A stretch of DNA of 23,932 nt from a bacterium (GTDB taxonomy: Bacteria; Planctomycetota; J058; JAJDCP01). This document shows, one piece after another, positions 16,813-23,932 of the stretch. The translations under genes and the position numbers were made by a program. The DNA lies in contig JAUIEM010000118.1 in NCBI GenBank assembly GCA_030428695.1, positions 1-23,932 on the forward strand, in the 5' to 3' direction. Every line of letters begins with the position of its first letter. Within the stretch, counting starts at the first letter, position 1. The notes under the pieces are model-generated. The model did not search any database and was not told the DNA's origin. It saw nothing but the letters and a program-made list of their open reading frames with translations.

Positions 16813-17433
16813 GTGCCCCCACTTCCCCGCCCCCGCCCCGGCCGCTGGTACTGGCTCCGGGTCTTCCTCAAGGCCGCGTTCTGCGCCTGGTTCGTCGCCG
16901 CGCTGCTCGGCTTCTCGTGGACGACCCTCGCCGAGGGGCGCGCCTTCAGCGACGCGCTCTACACCTTCCTCTTCGCCTCCGCCGTCGTCGCGGTGCTGGT
17001 CGTCAGCTACACGGGCATGTTCGCGGCCTGCGTCACGATCGCCCAGCGGCCGCTCTTGCGCGAGGCCCTCGAGCGGCTGAGCATCAAGCCGGGCAACCTC
17101 GCGCTGGTATGGCGCTGCTGGTGGCGCGAGGCCAGCCCGGGTCGACCCCTGCGGCACGGCCTGTTCGCCGCCCGCGGCGACTACCTGTACGGCTACCGCT
17201 TCGGGCGCCGCCGCGCGAGCGAGAGCAGCGTGCCGCTGGCGGCGGTGCGGGCCTTCACGCGGCTCCCCCCGCAGAGCTTCCGGCAGTGGCTGCTCGGTGT
17301 CGGCCCCTTGCGCATTCTGCTCGAGAACGGGCGCGAGCTCGACGTGCTGCTGCCGGGTGCACCGCGCGAGCTGCCCGCCCTCGAGCAGGCGCTCGAGACG
17401 GCCCGGGCGATCGGAGACTCCGATGGGCTCTGA
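16813..17433 (+). CDS. Small membrane protein, possible PH-like domain
   Basis: 206 residues, not recognised. Two membrane helices (about 16-40 and 50-77) are followed by a cytosolic part in which GDYLYGYRFGRRR, SSVPLAAVRAF and LRILLENGRELDVLLPG suggest short strands plus a terminal helix, as in PH-like domains. GTG at 16813 is preferred because AGGAGG lies five bases upstream; an in-frame ATG at 16783 would add ten residues but has no good ribosome site. Its end overlaps the next gene by 11 bases, so the two are probably co-transcribed. The 254 bases upstream hold no recognisable RNA gene. Confidence 0.72.
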   Translation: MPPLPRPRPGRWYWLRVFLKAAFCAWFVAALLGFSWTTLAEGRAFSDALYTFLFASAVVAVLVVSYTGMFAACVTIAQRPLLREALERLSIKPGNLALVWRCWWREASPGRPLRHGLFAARGDYLYGYRFGRRRASESSVPLAAVRAFTRLPPQSFRQWLLGVGPLRILLENGRELDVLLPGAPRELPALEQALETARAIGDSDGL

Positions 17434-18100
17434 ACGGTGCCCGACGAGCGCAGCGAGGAGTGGCACCGCGGGGCGGTGGCGCCTGGGGCTGCTCGGGCTG
17501 CTCCCCCTGCTGGCCGGCTGCGGCCCGAGCCCGCAGGACCTCGCCCAGAGCGTGCTGGTCTGCCTGCCCGTCTCCGTGCTCGCCGGGCTGCTCCTGCTGA
17601 CACCGCTGTGGGGCTTGTGGCGGCGCCAGCGCACAGGGCTGCGCTTCAGCCTGCGGCCGGCGCTCGGTTTCCTCGCCGTGCTGGTGTTGCTCGCGCTCGC
17701 TTCGTCGGTGGGGATGCGCTCGGAGGCCTGGGGATACCTGTGGCTCGTGTTCTACCTCAGCGGCTGCGGCTACCTCGCCCTCGTGCTCGTCACCTGGCGG
17801 GTGTGGCTGGGCTTCGACCCCGAGCGCGCCTTCGGCTGGGCCTCGCTCCCGGCCATCCTGCTGCTGCTGCTGCCGACGCTCCCCCTCGCCCTGTTCGACG
17901 TCCAGGACAGCGTTGCCAACCCGCTGGTGCAGGCGGCGTACTTCGTGTGGGCGGGGCTCGGGGGCTGGGGCATCACCCCGGGCGTGTTGTTCCTCGGGCT
18001 GCTCGTCGAGGTGTTGATCCGTGGCCGGAGGCCGCGGGTGGAAGCTCCGCGCCCGCTGTTTCCCGACGAGCTCAGCGAGCCGGCGGAGCAGACGGGCTAG
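17423..18100 (+). CDS. Hydrophobic membrane protein with lipobox-like N-terminus
   Basis: 225 residues, not recognised. LLPLLAGC (residues 26-33) resembles a lipobox with Cys33, but the following sequence is again hydrophobic, giving about five membrane helices in all (roughly 22-32, 42-60, 73-92, 102-124 and 130-195 containing more than one). A lipid-anchored multi-pass protein would be unusual, so the lipobox may be chance. A GGAG stretch lies about six bases before the ATG, which overlaps the previous gene by 11 bases. The C-terminus (EAPRPLFPDELSEPAEQTG) is charged and probably cytosolic. It is convergent with the baseplate gene, 5 bases away. Confidence 0.7.
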   Translation: MGSERCPTSAARSGTAGRWRLGLLGLLPLLAGCGPSPQDLAQSVLVCLPVSVLAGLLLLTPLWGLWRRQRTGLRFSLRPALGFLAVLVLLALASSVGMRSEAWGYLWLVFYLSGCGYLALVLVTWRVWLGFDPERAFGWASLPAILLLLLPTLPLALFDVQDSVANPLVQAAYFVWAGLGGWGITPGVLFLGLLVEVLIRGRRPRVEAPRPLFPDELSEPAEQTG

Positions 18101-18105
18101 GGCGA

Positions 18106-21100
18106 TCAGCGCATCACTTCCCGCACCTCGACCCGGGCGAGGTCGATCAGCTCGTGGTCCTGGACCCGGATGCGGCTCTCGACCCGGCGCGTTTCCTGGT
18201 TGCGCATGCGCAGGGCGACGATGTGGTCGATGCCCTGCACGATCGAGACCGCCTTGTAGATGTCGTTCGGCAGCAGATCGCGGCCGAAGGGCCAGCCGTT
18301 GCCGCTGCCGCCGACGACCGGATGCAGCAGGGTGCGCACGCTGCGCTCGATCTCCTGGCGCAGGATCTCGAGCTTGGCGGCGCCCTTCTTGCACAGGATG
18401 TCCATCGCGATCGAGACCGGCACGTAGGCCGGGCGCCCGACGACCAGCTTGACGGTCTGCTGGCAGCGCTCGTCGAGGTAGGTCTGCACCCGCTTGATCA
18501 GCTCGGGGCTCGGCTCGGGGCGAGCGATCTCGTCGGAGCGCCCCTCTTCGTCGAGGGGCCGCGGCACGATCAGGAGCCGCACCTCGCCGGGCTTGCGGTG
18601 GTCGATGAAGGCGTTCGCGCGGGAGATGCCGCCGAAGGCGTCGAGGGCGAGGGCCTCGAAGTCGTCGGCGGTGACGGCGCGGTTGCGGTTCTTGATCAGG
18701 CTCGGGCCACGCAGCTTGACGACGTCGAGGTCTTCGGTCTCGAGCCCGCCGACCCCGGGGAAGGGGTTGATCACCTGCTGCACGTAGGCGAGGGACTGCT
18801 TGAGCTGGTTGAGGGTGTTCGCCGGCACGTTGCCGCTCGCGCCGCCGCCGGTGCGGAAGGAGCGCGCGACGATGTTGTCGTTGTCGCGCGGCGGGATCAT
18901 CCCCCGGTGGCCATCCCCGAAGCTGATCGTGCCGCCGAGGTAGTCGATGACGAAGTGCCGGTTCCAGGGCCGCGACTCGAAGAAGTCCTGGACCTCGTGC
19001 CAGCGCACCCAGGTCTCGGTGATCTCGCCCTTGTCGTTGCGCCGCTGCTCGATGGTGTCCTCACCCTCTTCGCGCAGGATCGCGACCCGCCCGACGTGGC
19101 TCGGCGCCGTCGGCTCGCGCACGTAGAGGACCACCGGCGGCAGCACCGGCTTGTGGCCGAAGCCGAAGATCTGCCGCGGCGTGCCGTCCGAGCTGCCGAG
19201 CACGACGCCCTCGTGGATCGTCGCCGCGATCGCCGTCACGACGTTCATGCGCAGGTCTTCGATGCTGTGCACGACCAGCGGCTGCCCGGGGACGGGGCGG
19301 TAGACCAGCCGGATCCAGGTCAGCTGCTCGTTGAACTCGTCGCTCGCCTGCATGTCCTCGGGGGGCATCAGCTGGACGAAGCCGGTCTCGGTCAGGTTCT
19401 TCGTGCCGTCCAGGGGCAGCAGGTTGCCCCAGGTCTCGCCGTTCCAGTACTGCCAGACCACCGTCTGGCCGCTCTCGTCCGGGTTGAAGCTGAGCGCCTG
19501 GAGGGCCTCCTCTTCCTCGTCGAGCTCTTCGCCGGCGGGCTTGGCGACCACCCTGGCCTGCTCGGAGACCTTGAAGAAGATCGAGATGCGCTCGCGGGGC
19601 ACGTCGCCATGCAGCCCGAGGTACAGGGTGGGCGGGGAGTCGGTCGCCGGCGGGAAGGGCATCATCGTGTCGCCGGCCTTGAGCAGCACCGGCGTGACGT
19701 CCTGGAAGCGGAAGTTGACCCGCCGCTGGACGCTCTGGATCGGGGTCGCGAACTGCTTGAAGTGCACCGACACCCGGCGCAGGCTCGGCGGCCGGATCGG
19801 GTGATCCTCGCGCCAGACCGGCTGCAGCCCCTCCATCACGTACTCGCCGGGCTTGCCGAAGTGTCCGGTGTGCAGGCGGACGCGCAGCCAGTAGCGCGGC
19901 TCGGAGCGGATCGACTTCGGCTCCCAGTTGTCCGGCCGCACGAACTCGGCCTTGCCCGCACGGGTGAAGCACAGGGTCTGGTCGACGAAGCTCGGGTGGC
20001 GGATGTTGCGCCGCGTCCCGGTCGGGGTGGTGCGCGCGAGCTCTTCCCACTCCTCGCCGTTCCAGAACTCCCAGGCGAGCACCAGGTCGTGGCTCGGCAG
20101 GGCGGGCGGGACGGTGTCGGGGTCGGACAGCTCGAAGTGCAGCTCTAGCATCGCCTTGGGGTGCTGGAACACCTCGTTGCAGGCGATCATGAAGGAGTGG
20201 TCGGGCTTCGGGTGCGCGCCGAGGGGCTGGAAGTTCTGGCCCATGTCGAGCGGGCTGTTCATCCCCATGCCGAGGTTGGCCATGCAGATCGGTGCGACGC
20301 CCTTCTTCGGCGACAGCAGGCTGATGCCGACCGACTCGATGCGCGACTCGCGTTGGAACTCGAGCTTCTCCTTGAGCCGCAGACGGAAGACCCAGCGGTC
20401 GTCCTTCTTCCCGAAGTTCATCTGCGCGTATTTCGGCAGCGGGCCCTCGATCACGATGCTGCGCAGGCTCGGCCCGAGCTCTTGATCGGCGGGCAGGGAC
20501 TGCGCCGCGAGCAGCTCCCAGTTGTACTCGCGGTCGTAGGGGTTCTTCTTCCAGCAGAACTCCCAGACCAGCTGCTTGCGCAGGTCGAAGTCGCGGGAGA
20601 AGGGGAAGTTGAACGTGATCTGCACGCTGCCCTTGCGGGTCAGCGCCTCGAAGCGCTCGTCGATGAGGAACAGCTCGTCGTGGATCGGGAGCATGTTCTC
20701 GAAGGGCGTGAAGCCGGGCGGGTCGAAGAGCGGCTCGGCGCGTCCGGGGGCGACGGGCTTGGGGATGACCAGGCGGCTGTAGTCGAAGTACTCGTAGCCC
20801 TTGCGCCCGTACAGGCTACGCGGCTTGAAGTGCGAGACGTAGACGCTGTCGGTCGTCTCGAAGCTGACCATCTCGTCGCTCTCGGTGTAACCCGTGAAGC
20901 GCGCGCCGTTGAGGTTCTTGCTCTGCTTGTATTCGCGAGCGACACGGATACCGCGCGGCAGCCACAGGCCTTCGCGGCGTCCGACCCCGAGCCGGAAGGT
21001 GAGGAGGGTCTCGGCGGGGCGGGGGGGTTGCAGGCGCATGCCGATCACGTCGAGCAGGGCGACGAAGACCTTCTCGGGGAAGCGGTTCAGACGTTCGAGG

Positions 21101-21282
21101 ATCGACATCACCATCTGCGCGGCGGACGCGCTCATGCCGATGCCGGGGTCGTCGGGGGCGAGGAGGGTCCACTCCTTGGAATACTGCGGCACCTTCTCGA
21201 GGATCTCGGACAGCAGCATCTCGAAGCTGCGGTCGTCGATCTCCGGGTGCGACAGGATCAACGCGCGGAGTGATTCATCCAT
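18106..21282 (-). CDS. Afp11/gpJ-like baseplate protein of a contractile injection system
   Basis: 1058 residues. The C-terminal part (about 770-1050) carries the baseplate J signature: ISFGDGHRGMIPP with G789-D790-G791, then TGGGASGNVPANTL, then NRAVTADDFEALA and IKRVQTYLDERC. The N-terminal 100 residues (helical, GIGMSASAAQMVMSILERLNRFPEKV) and the beta-rich middle match the large eCIS J-proteins such as Afp11/Pvc11. An acidic stretch (EELDEEEE) lies near residue 588. In such particles gpJ forms wedges of the baseplate that triggers sheath contraction. The ATG at 21282 has no strong ribosome site. It is the last gene of a minus-strand operon with two unrecognised genes. Whether it belongs to an eCIS or to a phage-tail remnant cannot be decided here, as sheath, tube and ATPase genes are outside the window. 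Confidence 0.85.
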   Translation of the reverse strand: MDESLRALILSHPEIDDRSFEMLLSEILEKVPQYSKEWTLLAPDDPGIGMSASAAQMVMSILERLNRFPEKVFVALLDVIGMRLQPPRPAETLLTFRLGVGRREGLWLPRGIRVAREYKQSKNLNGARFTGYTESDEMVSFETTDSVYVSHFKPRSLYGRKGYEYFDYSRLVIPKPVAPGRAEPLFDPPGFTPFENMLPIHDELFLIDERFEALTRKGSVQITFNFPFSRDFDLRKQLVWEFCWKKNPYDREYNWELLAAQSLPADQELGPSLRSIVIEGPLPKYAQMNFGKKDDRWVFRLRLKEKLEFQRESRIESVGISLLSPKKGVAPICMANLGMGMNSPLDMGQNFQPLGAHPKPDHSFMIACNEVFQHPKAMLELHFELSDPDTVPPALPSHDLVLAWEFWNGEEWEELARTTPTGTRRNIRHPSFVDQTLCFTRAGKAEFVRPDNWEPKSIRSEPRYWLRVRLHTGHFGKPGEYVMEGLQPVWREDHPIRPPSLRRVSVHFKQFATPIQSVQRRVNFRFQDVTPVLLKAGDTMMPFPPATDSPPTLYLGLHGDVPRERISIFFKVSEQARVVAKPAGEELDEEEEALQALSFNPDESGQTVVWQYWNGETWGNLLPLDGTKNLTETGFVQLMPPEDMQASDEFNEQLTWIRLVYRPVPGQPLVVHSIEDLRMNVVTAIAATIHEGVVLGSSDGTPRQIFGFGHKPVLPPVVLYVREPTAPSHVGRVAILREEGEDTIEQRRNDKGEITETWVRWHEVQDFFESRPWNRHFVIDYLGGTISFGDGHRGMIPPRDNDNIVARSFRTGGGASGNVPANTLNQLKQSLAYVQQVINPFPGVGGLETEDLDVVKLRGPSLIKNRNRAVTADDFEALALDAFGGISRANAFIDHRKPGEVRLLIVPRPLDEEGRSDEIARPEPSPELIKRVQTYLDERCQQTVKLVVGRPAYVPVSIAMDILCKKGAAKLEILRQEIERSVRTLLHPVVGGSGNGWPFGRDLLPNDIYKAVSIVQGIDHIVALRMRNQETRRVESRIRVQDHELIDLARVEVREVMR

Positions 21283-21513
21283 ACAGACTGTGGCCCCTGA
21301 CCGTGGGCTGACCCTCTTCCACCGGGGGCTGGATCCTGACCCCCGGCTCCGGGAAGAAGCGGACCCTCCGTGACCGGTACCGCTGTTCCCGGAAGCCCGG
21401 TGGGGCCGGGAAGGACAGCGACGAAACAGACGCAGAGAGTTCGTCCGATCTTAGCGATGAGGATGACGCATCGCCAGGGATTTCGCCATCCCGGAGCCGA
21501 GTTTCTGCACCCC
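21283..21513. other. Gap within the baseplate operon
   Basis: 231 bases between the two minus-strand genes. No ORF with a start codon and ribosome site was found. One open frame overlaps the baseplate start (stop at 21275) but has no ATG or GTG start in this gap. GCGATG and CATCGC (near 21454-21474) form a six-base inverted repeat. It may hold an internal promoter or an unrecognised small gene. Confidence 0.4.
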
Positions 21514-22662
21514 TCAGACCTCGAGTGTGACCCGCTGCAGGAACTCCGAGCGATGGTGGCGAAGGATTCCCCAACGGGCGAGAACCTTGCGTGTCGTCGC
21601 CAGGCTCGGCTCGCTGGTCGTCTTCGCGATGCGCTCGAACTCCGCCGCCAGGGCCTCGAGCCGGCGCTGGTACGGGGCGGCGCTCTGCAGCGCCGCGGCG
21701 AGCGCGAGGGGGTCGACGGGGGTGTCGGGGGAGGCGGCCTCGAGCAGCGGCACCAGCGGCGACAGCACCGAGTTGGTCAGCGGCCCGAGGCGGGCGACCA
21801 GCTTCTGCATGTGGCCGCCGAGGTCGGAGGGCGGCGGACTGGCCTCGGGCGTGGGGTCGAGGGTGATCGCCGGCTTGTCGGCAGCGCGCAGGGCCTCGCC
21901 GCGCAGCACCCCCCACCAGGGGTCGCGGCTGAGGAAGAGCATGCGCCCGAAGGCCTGGCCGACCACCCGGGACTGGCGGTCGTCGATCGGGAAGCCGGCC
22001 CGCGCCCGGTCGTCGCGCACCCACAGGCGGTAGGCGCTCGGCAGGCGACCGGAGATCTCCAGCCGGCCGAGGTCCGCCGCGCTGTGCAGCGGGGGGGCGG
22101 TGCCGAGCTTGAAGTGCTCCATCATCGTCGCGAGGGCGTTCTTGTAGCCTTCGCGCACCTCGTCGTCGACGAAGTCGAAATCCATCCGGGTCAGCAGGTG
22201 GCGGCTCTCGGAGAGGCCGAGCACCCGGCACTCCTCCGCGCCGATCTGCGGAGCGAGCAGGGCGAGGCTGCCGAGGAACTGCGCCCGTACCTCGAGCCCG
22301 CGCTCGTTCGGGTCGAGCAGGTGCAGGGGGCAGATCAGGGCCAGGCCGCTGTCGGTGCGGTCGATGCAGAGCTGGAAGCAGCCGAGGCTCGCGTTGCCGT
22401 GCTCGAGGGTTCCCCCGAAGATCATCCGCTGCTCGCCGCGGGGGCGCAGGTAGCCGTTGCCGACCCGCACCTTGCCGCGCTCGAAGGCGCGCAGGAGATG
22501 CTTGGTGAAGAAGCGCTGCTCGAGGAAGCCCTTGAGCAGCCGGTCGGCCTCGCGCTCGGCGGTCTCGACCAGCACGATCTCCCCGGGCCGGTACGAGCGG
22601 CGACGCCAGCCGAGGAAGGCCTGCTCGAAGGTGTCGGCGCTGTGCGGCTCGGACTGGAACAT
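21514..22662 (-). CDS. Soluble protein of unknown function in baseplate operon
   Basis: 382 residues, not recognised; it does not resemble the sheath, tube, spike, LysM or ATPase components of known injection particles. The start FEQAFLGWRRRSYRPGEIVLVE is followed by a mixed strand/helix region to about 200 (RMIFGGTLEHGNASLGCFQLCID is the most strand-like part), then a charged region, a Pro-rich linker near 272-282, and a helical C-terminus. No signal peptide or membrane helix is seen. AAGGAG lies five bases before the ATG. It starts 13 bases after the upstream gene and precedes the gpJ-like gene by 231 bases, so a role in particle structure, assembly or regulation is inferred from position only. 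Confidence 0.75.
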   Translation of the reverse strand: MFQSEPHSADTFEQAFLGWRRRSYRPGEIVLVETAEREADRLLKGFLEQRFFTKHLLRAFERGKVRVGNGYLRPRGEQRMIFGGTLEHGNASLGCFQLCIDRTDSGLALICPLHLLDPNERGLEVRAQFLGSLALLAPQIGAEECRVLGLSESRHLLTRMDFDFVDDEVREGYKNALATMMEHFKLGTAPPLHSAADLGRLEISGRLPSAYRLWVRDDRARAGFPIDDRQSRVVGQAFGRMLFLSRDPWWGVLRGEALRAADKPAITLDPTPEASPPPSDLGGHMQKLVARLGPLTNSVLSPLVPLLEAASPDTPVDPLALAAALQSAAPYQRRLEALAAEFERIAKTTSEPSLATTRKVLARWGILRHHRSEFLQRVTLEV

Positions 22663-22675
22663 GCGGGCTCCTTCC

Positions 22676-23932
22676 TCAGCGCGCGATCACGCGCTGCCGG
22701 ACGCGGTGCCCGGCGCGGTCGGTGATCGTCACCTCCACCGTATCGTCGTCCGTCCGCAGCCGCAGCTCCAGCCGCTCGGCCTCGACCGTCCCGGCCGTGC
22801 CGCCGGCGGTGACCGCGAGCAACGGCTCGGAGGCGCGCCCGCGCACGACCAGCTCGGTCCCCTCGCGCCGCGCCTCGAGCTCGACGAAGCGCGGCGCCTC
22901 GAGGTCGCGGACCAGCTCGAGCGTCCGCATCTGCTTGTTGCCCGCCGCATCGACGACCTCGAGGGAGAGCTCGCTGCGCAGGTACTCGACCGGCAGGTGC
23001 AGCCGGGCGACGCCGCCCTCCACCGGCGCGCTCAGGCCGCCGCCGCGCAGCACGCAGGGCGCCTCGTCGGCGACGGTCACGCGCACCTCGACGGCGTCCG
23101 CGCTGGTCGTGAGGACGCCGCCGGCCTCGTGGGCGTCCGGGAAGCTCCAGACCACCTCGGGGGAGGTCGTGTCGAGGCAGAAGCGCAGGGGCTGGATCGG
23201 GTCGCTCGTGCCGTCCGCGTAGCGCACCTGCAGGTTGAAGGTGTTCCAGCCCGGCTCGAGCACGATCTCGCCCTCGTAGCGGCCCGCTTCGACCACCTCG
23301 AGGTTGCCGCCGGCGCCGAGGACGCGCTCGAAGGTGTCGTCGTCGACGACCTCGAGATCGAGGACGAGCTGCTGGAGGCGGGCGAGGGGCTTGTCTCCCG
23401 CGAGCAGCAGGCGGACCGGGACCGTCGCGGTCGAGTGGTAGCTCTGGTGCCCCGGCTCGCAGCTGACGAAGGCCGGCGAGCTCGCGAGCCGCGTCACCCG
23501 CAGGATGTGCTCGCTCGGCGCCTGGCCCGGGGCCTCGGCGCGCAGGGTCAGGGTGTTGATGCCGGGCTCGAGATCCCAGTCGTGCCAGTACTCGCGGTCG
23601 TTGAACTCCTGCCCTTCGGTGTCGCCGAGGGTCAGCGCGCGGAGCGTCCGGTCGGCGAACACGATCAGGCTGAGCCGCGCGCGGTAGACCTCCGTGGGCA
23701 GGGGATCGCGGAGGAAGAGCTGGATCGGGCGCTCCGAGAAGGCGGGCGGCATCGTCTCCGGCGGCAGGATCTCCGCGACCGCGGTCGGGTCCGGAGGATC
23801 TTCGGGATCCGTGGGGTCGGGGACCTGCACGGGGTCCGGAGGATCTTCGGGATCCGTGGGATCTTCGGGATCCGTGGGATCTTCGGGATCCGTGGGATCT
23901 TCGGGATCCGTGGGATCTTCGGGATCCGTGGG
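22676..23932 (-). CDS. Ig-like repeat protein with Pro-Asp-Glu tandem repeat (5' end off window)
   Basis: 418 residues are visible; the N-terminus lies beyond the right edge. The frame stays open through the edge, where it encodes five exact copies of PTDPED, then PPDPVQVPD and another PTDPED. The GTG at 23830 is therefore probably not a start. The rest looks like three or four beta-sandwich modules: about 100 residues ending NTLTLRAEAPGQAPSEHILRV, a second with EIVLEPGWNTFNLQVRYADG, a third ending SLEVVDAAGNKQMRTLELV, and a fourth ending TVEVTITDRAGHRV. The ends resemble bacterial Ig-like domains (V-x-D-x-A-G-N). The acidic Pro-rich repeat is a likely flexible linker from an unseen N-terminal domain. 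It is the first visible gene of the operon with the gpJ-like protein, 13 bases before the next gene. Confidence 0.8.
   Translation of the reverse strand, partial: PTDPEDPTDPEDPTDPEDPTDPEDPTDPEDPPDPVQVPDPTDPEDPPDPTAVAEILPPETMPPAFSERPIQLFLRDPLPTEVYRARLSLIVFADRTLRALTLGDTEGQEFNDREYWHDWDLEPGINTLTLRAEAPGQAPSEHILRVTRLASSPAFVSCEPGHQSYHSTATVPVRLLLAGDKPLARLQQLVLDLEVVDDDTFERVLGAGGNLEVVEAGRYEGEIVLEPGWNTFNLQVRYADGTSDPIQPLRFCLDTTSPEVVWSFPDAHEAGGVLTTSADAVEVRVTVADEAPCVLRGGGLSAPVEGGVARLHLPVEYLRSELSLEVVDAAGNKQMRTLELVRDLEAPRFVELEARREGTELVVRGRASEPLLAVTAGGTAGTVEAERLELRLRTDDDTVEVTITDRAGHRVRQRVIAR
23796..23932. repeat. 18-bp tandem repeat coding for PTDPED
   Basis: The unit GGATCTTCGGGATCCGTG occurs five times without change at 23841-23930 and continues to the edge. 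A sixth copy lies at 23796-23813, separated by 27 bases (nine codons). The unit is a multiple of three, so copy-number change would keep the minus-strand reading frame. Confidence 0.95.

Noticed and set aside
17437..20148. Long plus-strand frame across the small membrane gene and the baseplate gene
   Set aside because: Antisense to a recognisable gpJ-like protein; its product is repetitive in composition and has no ribosome binding site or motif.
21275..21513. Small gene overlapping the baseplate start
   Set aside because: The frame is open and overlaps the ATG, but it has no ATG or GTG start or ribosome site in the gap and continues into an antisense-like shadow of the upstream gene.

Overview
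This is a high-GC, gene-dense bacterial chromosomal window. No rRNA, tRNA, CRISPR array, insertion sequence or integrase could be recognised. Most starts carry a clear GGAGG-type ribosome binding site, and GTG and probably TTG starts occur. The content (Ser/Thr kinase fused to sensory domains, many histidine kinases, prepilin-like surface protein, TAXI-type receptor, contractile-injection baseplate protein) suits an environmental bacterium with a large genome, such as Myxococcota or Planctomycetota. That assignment is an inference from gene content only.

Left part (1-5905): a signalling cluster. A Ser/Thr protein kinase runs off the left edge on the minus strand; ahead of its kinase domain it has a receiver-like domain without the phospho-acceptor Asp and a GspE-N-type domain. 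Divergent from it is a membrane HAMP-PAS histidine kinase. Convergent with that is a phytochrome-architecture histidine kinase that appears to have lost its bilin-binding residues. Divergent from this is a stand-alone Rcp1-type response regulator. The two histidine kinases have very similar H and N boxes and could both use this regulator.

Middle part (5978-12903): a secreted beta-propeller/amidohydrolase fusion; a membrane-anchored TAXI-type solute receptor with a cytoplasmic tail and no transporter subunits beside it; holA (DNA polymerase III delta); and a translationally overlapping group 1 type glycosyltransferase.

Right part (13041-23932): a very large prepilin-like protein whose body contains YD-repeat-like sequence; three small membrane proteins of unknown function, two of which share a membrane-anchor plus possible PH-like layout; and a minus-strand three-gene operon entering from the right edge. 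The operon encodes a Pro-Asp-Glu-repeat/Ig-like protein, an unrecognised soluble protein, and a 1058-residue Afp11/gpJ-like baseplate protein of an extracellular contractile injection system (eCIS) or phage-tail-like particle. This last operon and the prepilin/YD-repeat protein are the most promising places for something undescribed. The remaining eCIS genes, if any, lie beyond the right edge.

Three of the four convergent gene pairs are separated by only 5-6 bases, so transcripts must read into the opposite gene. Long antisense reading frames (up to about 1300 codons) are side effects of the high GC and were discarded.
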